Below are positions 1 to 8,650 of a DNA stretch of 64,000 nucleotides, one piece after another. A program made the position numbers and the translations under genes. The notes under the pieces are model-generated. The model was not told the origin of the DNA. It did not search any database and saw only the letters and a program-made list of their open reading frames with translations. Numbering within the stretch: the stretch's first letter is position 1; each line of letters begins with the position of its first letter. Origin of the DNA: Cohnella candidum (GTDB taxonomy: Bacteria > Bacillota > Bacilli > Paenibacillales > Paenibacillaceae); contig NZ_CP033433.1 of NCBI RefSeq assembly GCF_003713065.1, positions 5,171,501 through 5,235,500 of the forward strand. The letters are read 5' to 3'.

Positions 1-783
1 GATCTCAAAGTCGTCAACTGGTTCGAGCAGCCGGAATATGCCGCCCTGCTGAACAAAGTAAGAAGCTGGTATCAAGCCGGTTACATCATGAAGGATGCGG
101 CAACGAACAAAGACAGCGGACTTGAGCTCGTGAAAGCAGGCCGCGGCGACGTCCTGCTGACCCGGATCAAGCCGGGCTACGCGGAACAAGAATCCCGTCT
201 GATCGGCAAGAAGGTCGTCACGATCCCGCTGCTCCAGCCGCAAGCACGGACGAGCTCCGTCGCGAACATGATGTGGGGCATCCCGCGCAACTCCAAATAC
301 CCGGAGAAAGCGATGCAGCTGCTCAACCTGATGTTCACGGACACCAATGTAGCCAACCTGCTCGCTTGGGGCATCGAAGGCAAGCATTACGTCGTGAACT
401 CGGACGGAACGGCCGGATACCCGCAAGGCGTCGACCAGAACAACAGCGGGTACAACCTGAACCAAGGCTGGATGTTCGGCAACCAGTTCCTGACTCACGT
501 ATGGCAAGGGGATTCTACCGACCTGTGGAAGCAATTGCAGGCGTTTAACGACTCTGCCGTCCAATCGAAAGCGCTCGGCTTCACGTTCGACCAAACCCCG
601 GTAAAAACGGAAGTCGCGGCGGTGCAGAACGTGCTCAACCAATACAAGATGGCGCTCGAGTGGGGCACCGTAGACCCGGCCAAAGTGCTGCCGGAATTCA
701 ACAAGAAGCTTAAAGACGCTGGCCTCGAAAAAATCATCACGGAAAAACAAAAACAGCTGGACGAGTGGGCAGCCTCCAAGTAA
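1..783 (+). CDS. Extracellular solute-binding lipoprotein of a sugar ABC importer, 5' truncated
   Basis: The reading frame is open from base 1, so the gene starts before the window; 260 residues are visible. The C-terminal part (GFTFDQTPVKTEVAAV and following, ending in a lysine-rich helix) matches what I know of the DUF3502 domain of LplA-type family 1 binding proteins of Bacilli. Such proteins are membrane-anchored lipoproteins that bind oligosaccharides outside the cell and hand them to the two permeases that follow at 861 and 1807. The lipobox and N-lobe lie outside the window. No ATPase gene is present here; LplABC-type systems normally share an MsmX-like ATPase encoded elsewhere. The substrate cannot be read from the sequence. 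Confidence 0.88.
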   Translation, partial: DLKVVNWFEQPEYAALLNKVRSWYQAGYIMKDAATNKDSGLELVKAGRGDVLLTRIKPGYAEQESRLIGKKVVTIPLLQPQARTSSVANMMWGIPRNSKYPEKAMQLLNLMFTDTNVANLLAWGIEGKHYVVNSDGTAGYPQGVDQNNSGYNLNQGWMFGNQFLTHVWQGDSTDLWKQLQAFNDSAVQSKALGFTFDQTPVKTEVAAVQNVLNQYKMALEWGTVDPAKVLPEFNKKLKDAGLEKIITEKQKQLDEWAASK

Positions 784-860
784 CGGACGTTTGACCGTTA
801 CCGGAAAGGCGGCGGGCCTCCATCGCGGAGGCCCGTTCGACCCCCAGGAAGGAGGAGCCT

Positions 861-1793
861 ATGGGTTTGACCGTATGGCAACGAGTGCTGAGGAACGTCT
901 CCCGGAACAAAGCCATGTACTTGATGGTTCTCCCAGGAATCCTCTACTTGCTGATCAACAACTATTTGCCGATGCTTGGCCTCGTCATCGCATTCAAAGA
1001 CGTCGATTTCGCCATAGGCATCCTGCACAGCGACTGGATCGGTTTTAAAAATTTTGAATATTTGTTCAAAACGTCGGACGCGTGGATCATCACGCGCAAT
1101 ACGATCGGCTACAACGCCGTGTTCATCGTCGTGAACTTCGTGTTCTCCATCACCATCGCGATTTTCCTGAATGAGATCACTTCGAAGTTTTTCTCGCGTT
1201 TCTACCAGAGCGTGCTGCTGCTTCCTTATCTGATTTCCATGATCATCGTCAGCTACCTCGTATTCGCTCTGCTAAGCTCGGATACGGGCATGATGAACCA
1301 CACGATTCTCCCGATGCTCGGCATCCATGAGATTTCCTGGTATAACGAATCGGTCTACTGGCCATTCATTCTCGTGTTCGTCAACCTATGGAAAAACGCC
1401 GGTTTCCTGTGCGTCGTATTCCTGGCGGCGATCATCAGCATCGACAAAGAATATTACGAGGCCGCGACGCTGGACGGAGCCTCCAAATGGAGACAGATCC
1501 GCACGATCACGATTCCGCTCATCTCGCCCGTTATCGTCATGATGCTGCTTCTCCAGATCGGGCGCATTTTCTACGCGGATTTCGGACTGTTCTTCCAGGT
1601 TCCGATGGAATCGGGTCCGATCATGAACGCGACCAACGTTATCGATACGTACGTCTACCGCGGATTGATGCAGATCGGGGATATCGGAATGTCGGCGGCC
1701 GCGGGCTGCTACCAGTCCATCGTCGGTTTCCTTCTCGTCCTTCTCTCGAACTACGTCGTACGCAAGATCAACAAAGACCACGCATTGTTCTGA
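861..1793 (+). CDS. Sugar ABC transporter permease, LplB type
   Basis: This 310-residue polytopic membrane protein has about six hydrophobic segments and the binding-protein-dependent permease EAA loop (YYEAATLDGASKWRQI, about residues 196-211) that contacts the ATPase. The ATG has an AGGAGG-type ribosome binding site eight bases upstream, and 77 bases separate it from the binding protein gene. It should form a heterodimeric channel with the next gene product. Length and order (binding protein, B-type permease, C-type permease) are usual for Paenibacillus LplABC-like importers. The substrate is unknown. Confidence 0.92.
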   Translation: MGLTVWQRVLRNVSRNKAMYLMVLPGILYLLINNYLPMLGLVIAFKDVDFAIGILHSDWIGFKNFEYLFKTSDAWIITRNTIGYNAVFIVVNFVFSITIAIFLNEITSKFFSRFYQSVLLLPYLISMIIVSYLVFALLSSDTGMMNHTILPMLGIHEISWYNESVYWPFILVFVNLWKNAGFLCVVFLAAIISIDKEYYEAATLDGASKWRQIRTITIPLISPVIVMMLLLQIGRIFYADFGLFFQVPMESGPIMNATNVIDTYVYRGLMQIGDIGMSAAAGCYQSIVGFLLVLLSNYVVRKINKDHALF

Positions 1794-1806
1794 AAGGAGC
1801 GCGACC

Positions 1807-2694
1807 ATGACCCAACAAAACCGACTCATTCAATGGACGGCGCACGTCTTCCTCATGCTGATCGCGCTCGCGTGCATCCTTCCGTTCCTGCTGCTGTTCA
1901 TGAGTTCGATCGCCGACGAGCAAGCGATCATCCGCGACGGTTACTCCTTGTTTCCGTCGGCGTTCAGCGGCGAGGCGTATCGGTACCTGGCGCGGGAATC
2001 CTCGCAGCTGCTTCGCGCCTACGGAATCACCGTGCTCATTACGATCGTGGGCACGACGGCCGGGCTGATATTAACGGCCATGCTTGCCTTTCCGTTATCG
2101 CAGAAGAGCTTCGGCCCCCGCAAGCCGCTGACGTTCATCGTCTTTTTCACGATCCTGTTCAACGGCGGTTTGGTTCCGACTTACCTCATCTACACGCAGT
2201 ACTTCGACATGAAGAACACGATTTGGGCGCTCATCATTCCGAACCTGCTGCTGAACGGCTTCAACATCCTGCTCATGCGGACGTTCTTCTTGAACTCGGT
2301 GCCGGACGCCGTCATCGAATCCGCCGGGATAGACGGCGCGGGACAGTTCCGGACCTTCACGTCCATCGTGCTTCCGCTGTCGACCCCGATCCTCGCGACC
2401 GTCGGGCTGTTCCAGGGGATCGCCTATTGGAACGATTGGTTTAACGGCGTCATTTTCATCACGAATCCGGCCTACTTCAGCATTCAGAACATCTTGAACC
2501 GGATATTGATGGACATCCAGTTTCTTTCGAGCAGCAACATGTCGTCGCAAGTCGGCGACGCGCTCAGCGCCATTCCCGGCACGACGGTGCGGATGGCCAT
2601 CGCCGTCATCGGCGTCATTCCGATCCTGATCGCCTATCCGTTCTTCCAAAAATACTTCGTTAAAGGCATCATGATCGGCGCGGTCAAAGGATAA
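1807..2694 (+). CDS. Sugar ABC transporter permease, LplC/YtcP type
   Basis: This 295-residue membrane protein is the partner permease of the gene at 861. It has a conserved N-terminal helix, about six membrane segments and an EAA-like loop (VIESAGIDGAGQFRTF, around residue 166). The start ATG follows AAAGGAGCG and lies 13 bases after the preceding stop, so the two permeases are probably translated from one message. It ends 25 bases before the sugar isomerase gene, which suggests that import and intracellular processing of the sugar are transcribed together. Confidence 0.92.
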   Translation: MTQQNRLIQWTAHVFLMLIALACILPFLLLFMSSIADEQAIIRDGYSLFPSAFSGEAYRYLARESSQLLRAYGITVLITIVGTTAGLILTAMLAFPLSQKSFGPRKPLTFIVFFTILFNGGLVPTYLIYTQYFDMKNTIWALIIPNLLLNGFNILLMRTFFLNSVPDAVIESAGIDGAGQFRTFTSIVLPLSTPILATVGLFQGIAYWNDWFNGVIFITNPAYFSIQNILNRILMDIQFLSSSNMSSQVGDALSAIPGTTVRMAIAVIGVIPILIAYPFFQKYFVKGIMIGAVKG

Positions 2695-2719
2695 TCGAAC
2701 TCTCGGATGGAGGTTTAAC

Positions 2720-3574
2720 ATGAACTTCGAAATCGGTTTGCAATTGTTCTCCGTGCGCCAGGCGCTGCAGCAGGACTGCCCGGCTACGCTCAAGGAAATC
2801 TCTAAAATCGGCTATAAGAACCTGGAACTCTTCATTCATAACGCGGACAACGGCGTCCGGTTCTGCGGCCTTAACGCGAAAGAATTGAAGAAGGTGCTGG
2901 ACGACTCCAATCTGCAGATCGTGTCCAGCCACGTCGGCATCCTGGACACCGTCGATTGGAACGATCTGATCGAGTACAACCTGGAAATCGGCAGCAAGAC
3001 GATCATCAACCCGATGGAGCTGTTCGCGGACCTCGACGCTGTCTATGCCTTCTGCGACAAAATGAACCGTTACGGCGAACGCGCTCGCGAAAACGGCCTG
3101 GACTTCTACTATCACAACCACTTCGAAACGTTCCAGCGGTTCAACGGTCAATATATGATGGACATCCTGCTGGAGCGGACCGATAGGGACCTCGTCAAAA
3201 TCGAGTTCGACACTTACTGGGCGCTGAGAGGCGGAGTGGATCCGATCGAATGGCTGGGCAAGCTGGGCAGCCGCTGCGATCTGGTGCACCAGAAGGACAT
3301 CCCGGCGGCCGTGAAGCCGGTCAACGTTTTTGAAACGATCGACGAATCGGAGCCCATCACGTTCGAGCGCTTCATGCCGTTTTCGAAAAAAGAATACTTC
3401 GCGGAAATCGGCGAAGGCAGCATGAACATCCGCGGCATCGTCGACGAAATCAACCGGAACGGCGCGGCCAAGTACCTGTTCGTCGAGCAGGACCATACCG
3501 TGCGGGACGAACTCGAGAGCGTCGCGATCAGCTACCGCAACATCACGAACCTGCTTGCTTCCATGGAGGGATAA
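2720..3574 (+). CDS. Sugar phosphate isomerase/epimerase, TIM-barrel family
   Basis: This 284-residue protein fits the xylose isomerase-like TIM-barrel superfamily (AP_endonuc_2 fold). It has the typical start (IGLQLFSVRQALQQD), the metal-ligand-like segments FYYHNHFETF and KIEFDTYW, and the late LVHQKD and EIGEGSMN motifs. In this superfamily these carry the Glu, His and Asp residues that bind a divalent metal. The start is an ATG with GGAGG eight bases upstream. It lies between the permease genes and a Gfo/Idh oxidoreductase gene, a pairing commonly seen in inositol or keto-sugar catabolism. The substrate is not identifiable, and the enzyme class is assigned at family level only. Confidence 0.85.
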   Translation: MNFEIGLQLFSVRQALQQDCPATLKEISKIGYKNLELFIHNADNGVRFCGLNAKELKKVLDDSNLQIVSSHVGILDTVDWNDLIEYNLEIGSKTIINPMELFADLDAVYAFCDKMNRYGERARENGLDFYYHNHFETFQRFNGQYMMDILLERTDRDLVKIEFDTYWALRGGVDPIEWLGKLGSRCDLVHQKDIPAAVKPVNVFETIDESEPITFERFMPFSKKEYFAEIGEGSMNIRGIVDEINRNGAAKYLFVEQDHTVRDELESVAISYRNITNLLASMEG

Positions 3575-3578
3575 ACCA

Positions 3579-4667
3579 GTGAAACCGTTCAAAGTGGGGA
3601 TTATCGGCGTCGGCAACATCAGCCCGATTTATTTCGAAGCGGGCCGCAAGTTCGACATCATCGAAATCGCGGCATGCGCGGACATGGATGTGCAGAGAGC
3701 GGCCGCCAGAGCTCAGGAATTCGGCATTCCCAAGGCGTGTTCGGTGGAGGAACTGCTCGCCGATCCGGAAATCGACATGGTCGTCAACCTGACGATTCCG
3801 AATGCGCATGCGGACATTCATCTCAAAATCCTCGAAGCCGGCAAGCATGCCTACGGAGAGAAACCGCTGGCGACGCTACTGGAGGACGGCCGCCTCGTTT
3901 TGGCCAAAGCGGAAGAGAAGGGGCTGCGGATCGGCTCCGCTCCGGACACGTTCCTGGGCGGCGGCATCCAAACCTGCCGCAAGCTGGTGGACGAAGGCTG
4001 GATCGGCGAACCGATCGCCGCGACGGCGTTCATGATGTACCACGGGCCGGAAATTTTCCACCCGAACCCGGATTTCCTGTACCAGAAGGGCGCGGGACCG
4101 CTGTTCGACATGGGGCCTTACTACCTGACGGCGCTGATTAACTTGATCGGTCCTATCCGCCGCGTAACGGGTTCGGCCCGCATCACGTTCCCGGAGCGGA
4201 CCGTCACCAACCCGAGCAACTACGGGCGCAAATTCCCGGTCGAAACCCCGACGCACATCGCGGGCGTGCTGGATTTCGAGAACGGGGCGGTGGCTACCCT
4301 CATTACGAGCTTCGACGTTTGGGGCACCAAGACGCCTTACATCGAAGTCCACGGCACGGAAGGCACGCTGCTGGTTCCGGACCCGAATACGTTCGGAGGA
4401 CCGGTTTACATTAAGAGATACGGCCACACCGATTTCGCCGAAGTGCCTCTGACTCACGGTTATACGGAGAACAGCCGGGGACTGGGCCTGGTGGATATGG
4501 CTTACTCTATCCGCGAAGGCGTTCCGCACAAAGCGAACGGAGAGCTGGCTTACCACGTGCTCGAAGCGATGCACGGCATTCTTCAGGCATCGCAGGAAGG
4601 CAAGCACTACGAGCTGACCAGCACGTGCGCGAAACCGGCGCCGCTGCCGATGAATTTCTTGCGGTAA
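3579..4667 (+). CDS. Gfo/Idh/MocA family NAD(P)-dependent oxidoreductase
   Basis: The start is taken as the GTG at 3579, eight bases after GGAGGG and four bases after the upstream stop; an in-frame TTG at 3555 has no ribosome binding site. The 362-residue protein opens with a Rossmann dinucleotide motif (GIIGVGNIS). It also has the EKPLA motif carrying the family catalytic lysine (about residue 95) and the C-terminal beta-sheet substrate domain (VLDFENGAVATLITSFDVWG). It probably oxidises or reduces a sugar or its derivative in concert with the isomerase at 2720. It is the last gene of the transport cluster, followed by a hairpin at 4692. Confidence 0.88.
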   Translation: MKPFKVGIIGVGNISPIYFEAGRKFDIIEIAACADMDVQRAAARAQEFGIPKACSVEELLADPEIDMVVNLTIPNAHADIHLKILEAGKHAYGEKPLATLLEDGRLVLAKAEEKGLRIGSAPDTFLGGGIQTCRKLVDEGWIGEPIAATAFMMYHGPEIFHPNPDFLYQKGAGPLFDMGPYYLTALINLIGPIRRVTGSARITFPERTVTNPSNYGRKFPVETPTHIAGVLDFENGAVATLITSFDVWGTKTPYIEVHGTEGTLLVPDPNTFGGPVYIKRYGHTDFAEVPLTHGYTENSRGLGLVDMAYSIREGVPHKANGELAYHVLEAMHGILQASQEGKHYELTSTCAKPAPLPMNFLR

Positions 4668-4691
4668 TTTCATAGATTGGAAGCGTGGATG

Positions 4692-4720
4692 GGCTGCCGA
4701 TTGAATCGGCAGCCTATTTG
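4692..4720 (+). terminator. Likely terminator of the sugar transport cluster
   Basis: GGCTGCCGATT and AATCGGCAGCC form a perfect 11-bp stem around a single central base, followed by a weak TATTTGATT tract. The T tract is short, so it may terminate inefficiently or act on both strands. Confidence 0.6.
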
Positions 4721-4721
4721 A

Positions 4722-4750
4722 TTGACAGAGTGGGAATAGAGGGTTAAACT
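4722..4750 (+). promoter_or_regulatory. Sigma-A-type promoter of metY
   Basis: TTGACA (4722-4727) and TAAACT (4745-4750) are separated by 17 bases. The -35 is a consensus match and the -10 matches four of six. Transcription would begin near 4757, just before an inverted repeat. Confidence 0.7.
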
Positions 4751-4759
4751 TCCATTAAG

Positions 4760-4776
4760 CCGACTCGATCAGTCGG
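4760..4776. promoter_or_regulatory. Inverted repeat in the metY leader
   Basis: CCGACT and AGTCGG flank five bases immediately after the predicted transcription start. It is either an operator half-site pair or a short 5' RNA stem. The leader (about 55 bases) is too short for a SAM riboswitch or T-box, so methionine control would have to act here through a protein. The regulator is unknown. Confidence 0.4.
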
Positions 4777-4787
4777 AATAAATGTAA

Positions 4788-6104
<1,317 letters not shown>

Positions 6105-6129
6105 TCTTACGGATTTTTCGATAAAGCAG

Positions 6130-6168
6130 AAGGACGCTCCCGCGGTTTGGCGGGAACGTCCTTTTTTT
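6130..6168 (+). terminator. Rho-independent terminator of metY
   Basis: AAGGACGCTCCCGC pairs with GCGGGAACGTCCTT around a short loop (one mismatch), followed by seven T residues on the plus strand. Confidence 0.9.
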
Positions 6169-6179
6169 CGTGCTGAAGC

Positions 6180-7370
6180 TTACTTGGCCTTGATACGTTG
6201 CTGCACCCGGGCAGGCGCCTTGGAGGCGTTTTTGCCGAGCAGCTTCAAATATTTCTGGTAGTGGGCTTTGGCGTTTTTCTTGTCCCCAAGCGCCCATTCC
6301 GTATCCGCTGCGTTGAGGTAAGCTACCGCACGGGTAGGAGCCAGCTGGATCACGTTGAGCAGAATCGGTTTGGCTTCTTTGTAGCGTTTGGCTTCCGACA
6401 GGAAGAAGCCGTAATCGTTCAGCATGGGAATGAAAGTGGCGGCCGGCAAACGGCCTTCGGGATGGAAATCGGCGTCGGCGGTTTTGAGGTCCGCCGCCGT
6501 CAGCTTCCCAGTGCTCCATTCCCACAGTCCGTAGGGCTCGGCGTATTGCCGGAGTCCGTATTGCAGCATGTTCGCCGCGGACTTGGCATCGCCTTTCTTG
6601 TACGCGTCCAGGGATTTCTTATAAGCCAACTGAAGCGTCGGGGCGGCCAGGGAGAAGTATTCCTCGTAAAAAGCCGGGTACATCACGCCGGTTTCGCCGT
6701 CGCCTTCCAGTTTCATGAGACCGGTCAAGTCGGATTTTTTAAGCAAAGCGTCTTTCTGCTGAAAATAATCATCGGTAGGATCGCTGTACTCGTGGGACAG
6801 GACGTTCAGCTTGCTGCCGTCCCACTCCAGCGTGGCATCCGACTGGAACGCGCGGTACGGGGCTTGGCTCCAGAGCGTGATTTTGCTGCCTTCCACCTCG
6901 AGGTCGAACTTCGCCGTGTTGATGATGATGTCGCCTTCGTCGTCTTCGCTTACGGTATCCAGAGTCCGAATGTGAGTCACGGACTTGTCGGTCGCCAATA
7001 AAAGAAGGTAAAAGTGCTCGCCGGCGTATGTGGCGACGAGAAACTGCCGGAAGTAGCCGTCCGGCATCCCGCCGAGATTGACTTCGTAGAAGGGATCTCC
7101 TTCCATATAACTCGCTTCGTCTTTCGACATCTTGAGCTCTTGGGCGACGTATTCCCGGAGGGAAGGAAGCACGCGCCCCGGATCGTTCTCTTCATACAGC
7201 AGTACCGGCCAGACGGGCTGCGATACGGGATCCGTGGATTGGGCAGACGCCGCATAGACGGCGGAAGGGGCCGCGCCGATGGCTCCGATTGCGGAAGTGA
7301 AAGATGCCGCAACCGTCAGGCTGAGTGCCAGTCCGGCGAGACGCCGGCTCCAAGATGGGGTGGTTTTCAA
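6180..7370 (-). CDS. Secreted TPR-repeat protein of unknown function
   Basis: This 396-residue protein begins at a TTG whose GAGGAT ribosome binding site overlaps the stop of the upstream gene (9-base gap), which indicates translational coupling. A basic start plus hydrophobic stretch ending near AVYAASA (about residues 1-41) looks like a signal peptide. The C-terminal third holds two or three TPR-like helical hairpins (FFLSEAKRYKEAKPILLNVI; AYLNAADTEWALGDKKNAKA), probably for protein-protein contacts. The middle has no family I recognise. Its pairing with the membrane protease at 7380 suggests a role at the cell surface, but no function can be assigned. Confidence 0.75.
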   Translation of the reverse strand: MKTTPSWSRRLAGLALSLTVAASFTSAIGAIGAAPSAVYAASAQSTDPVSQPVWPVLLYEENDPGRVLPSLREYVAQELKMSKDEASYMEGDPFYEVNLGGMPDGYFRQFLVATYAGEHFYLLLLATDKSVTHIRTLDTVSEDDEGDIIINTAKFDLEVEGSKITLWSQAPYRAFQSDATLEWDGSKLNVLSHEYSDPTDDYFQQKDALLKKSDLTGLMKLEGDGETGVMYPAFYEEYFSLAAPTLQLAYKKSLDAYKKGDAKSAANMLQYGLRQYAEPYGLWEWSTGKLTAADLKTADADFHPEGRLPAATFIPMLNDYGFFLSEAKRYKEAKPILLNVIQLAPTRAVAYLNAADTEWALGDKKNAKAHYQKYLKLLGKNASKAPARVQQRIKAK

Positions 7371-7379
7371 TCGCTATCC

Positions 7380-8495
7380 TCATTTCTTCGGCGGAAGCGA
7401 ACGCAGGAAAGCCAGCGCATCCTTCAGGGAGGACACCGGGACCAGCTTCGGCTTCAGCTTCAAGTCTTTGACCGTTTTCTCGGCCGTATTCCAGTTGTCG
7501 AACCCTTGCACGACGGAATGGATGGACGTCACCGTTTGGCTCGGCGATTGTCCGTTCTTCCAATTCTCGATCCCGTATTGGGTATACGGCACGAGGAAGT
7601 AGTCGACGTTTTCTTTATCGGCGGCCATCAGCTTATATTGAATGCCGCCGATGAGTCCGACCTGGCCGTCCCCGTCGATCGTGCCGGTTCCCGCGATGCG
7701 GTAACCGCGGCTGAGGTCCTCGCCCGTCAGCTGCGCCACGATTTCGATCGTCATCATCAGCCCCGCCGAGGGGCCGCCGACGTCGTTGAAATCGAATTTG
7801 ACCGGATCCGGGGGCGTGACTTTGATGACGCTGTTGTTTTGGAAGCCGATGCCCGGCCGATGTGTGTCCGGCATTTCGATGAGCGGCACTGTGACCTTGA
7901 ACGGCTTTCCGCCCCTCGTGCCGGCCAGCTGTACTTTGTCTCCGGGCTTGCGGGAGGAGAGAGCGGCGACCAAATCCTCCGCCTTCAACGTGGCTTTGCC
8001 GTCGACGGACGTGATGATGTCGCCTTCCTGAAGGCCGTTATCGTCCGCTTTGGATTCCTTAAGGAAATTGACGACGATGACGCCTTTCTGCTGGACGTCG
8101 ATTTTGCGGTCCATGGCGCCGTAAGCGGCGAGCATCGCGGTCGCTTCGGAGCTGTCGCGCATCCAGGAGAGCAGGTTGCGGTAAGCGGCCATATTCGTCG
8201 TGCCGCCGGTCGCTTCTTGCTCGGTGTGGATATCCATCCGCGGATTCAGCCATGCATAGGCGAGCGACAGTGCGCTGGGCTTGGAGTAGGTGGACACCGT
8301 CGTGAACAGGATCGAGCCTTTTTCGTCGAGCTTATGGCCCGTTTCCACGCGCGGATGCACGGGCTCGGCCGATCCCGGACCGTAGATGACGTAAGGCCAG
8401 GACAGGAACTGCGCGGCGCCGACGACGAGCAGCAGAATGACGAGGATAATCGCGGTGAGATAGCGCCTGAAGAAGGACGCTTTGGGAGTGGACAA
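7380..8495 (-). CDS. ylbL: Membrane-anchored PDZ/Lon-like serine protease (YlbL/SepM family)
   Basis: The start is a TTG at 8495 with GGAGGTG six bases upstream, giving 371 residues. An N-terminal membrane segment (YLTAIILVILLLVVGAAQF) anchors the protein outside. A PDZ domain follows (GLQEGDIITSVDGK, about residues 155-168), then a Lon-type S16 protease domain. The expected Ser-Lys dyad is present as Ser243 in GGPSAGL and Lys288 in GGIQYKLMAA. In streptococci SepM trims a competence pheromone, and in Bacillus YlbL acts in quality control and DNA damage response. The substrate here is unknown. It is the first gene of a two-gene minus-strand unit with the TPR protein. Confidence 0.88.
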   Translation of the reverse strand: MSTPKASFFRRYLTAIILVILLLVVGAAQFLSWPYVIYGPGSAEPVHPRVETGHKLDEKGSILFTTVSTYSKPSALSLAYAWLNPRMDIHTEQEATGGTTNMAAYRNLLSWMRDSSEATAMLAAYGAMDRKIDVQQKGVIVVNFLKESKADDNGLQEGDIITSVDGKATLKAEDLVAALSSRKPGDKVQLAGTRGGKPFKVTVPLIEMPDTHRPGIGFQNNSVIKVTPPDPVKFDFNDVGGPSAGLMMTIEIVAQLTGEDLSRGYRIAGTGTIDGDGQVGLIGGIQYKLMAADKENVDYFLVPYTQYGIENWKNGQSPSQTVTSIHSVVQGFDNWNTAEKTVKDLKLKPKLVPVSSLKDALAFLRSLPPKK

Positions 8496-8577
8496 GGATG
8501 GCACCTCCGGACGCCGAATCGATTGAAACAAGTCGGTTCCATTATACCCGACTTGGCATGTCCAACCAAACGGGAAA

Positions 8578-8623
8578 TAAGAAAAGCCTTCCAGCCGCCG
8601 CGCGAACGGCGATTGGAAGGCTT
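8578..8623 (-). terminator. Terminator of the aconitase gene
   Basis: On the minus strand AAGCCTTCCA and TGGAAGGCTT pair, with an inner CGCCG/CGGCG stem, followed by TTTTCTTATT. It lies between the aconitase stop and the protease start. Confidence 0.85.
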
Positions 8624-8650
8624 CTTCGGTTTATGCCACGGTCAGTCGGA

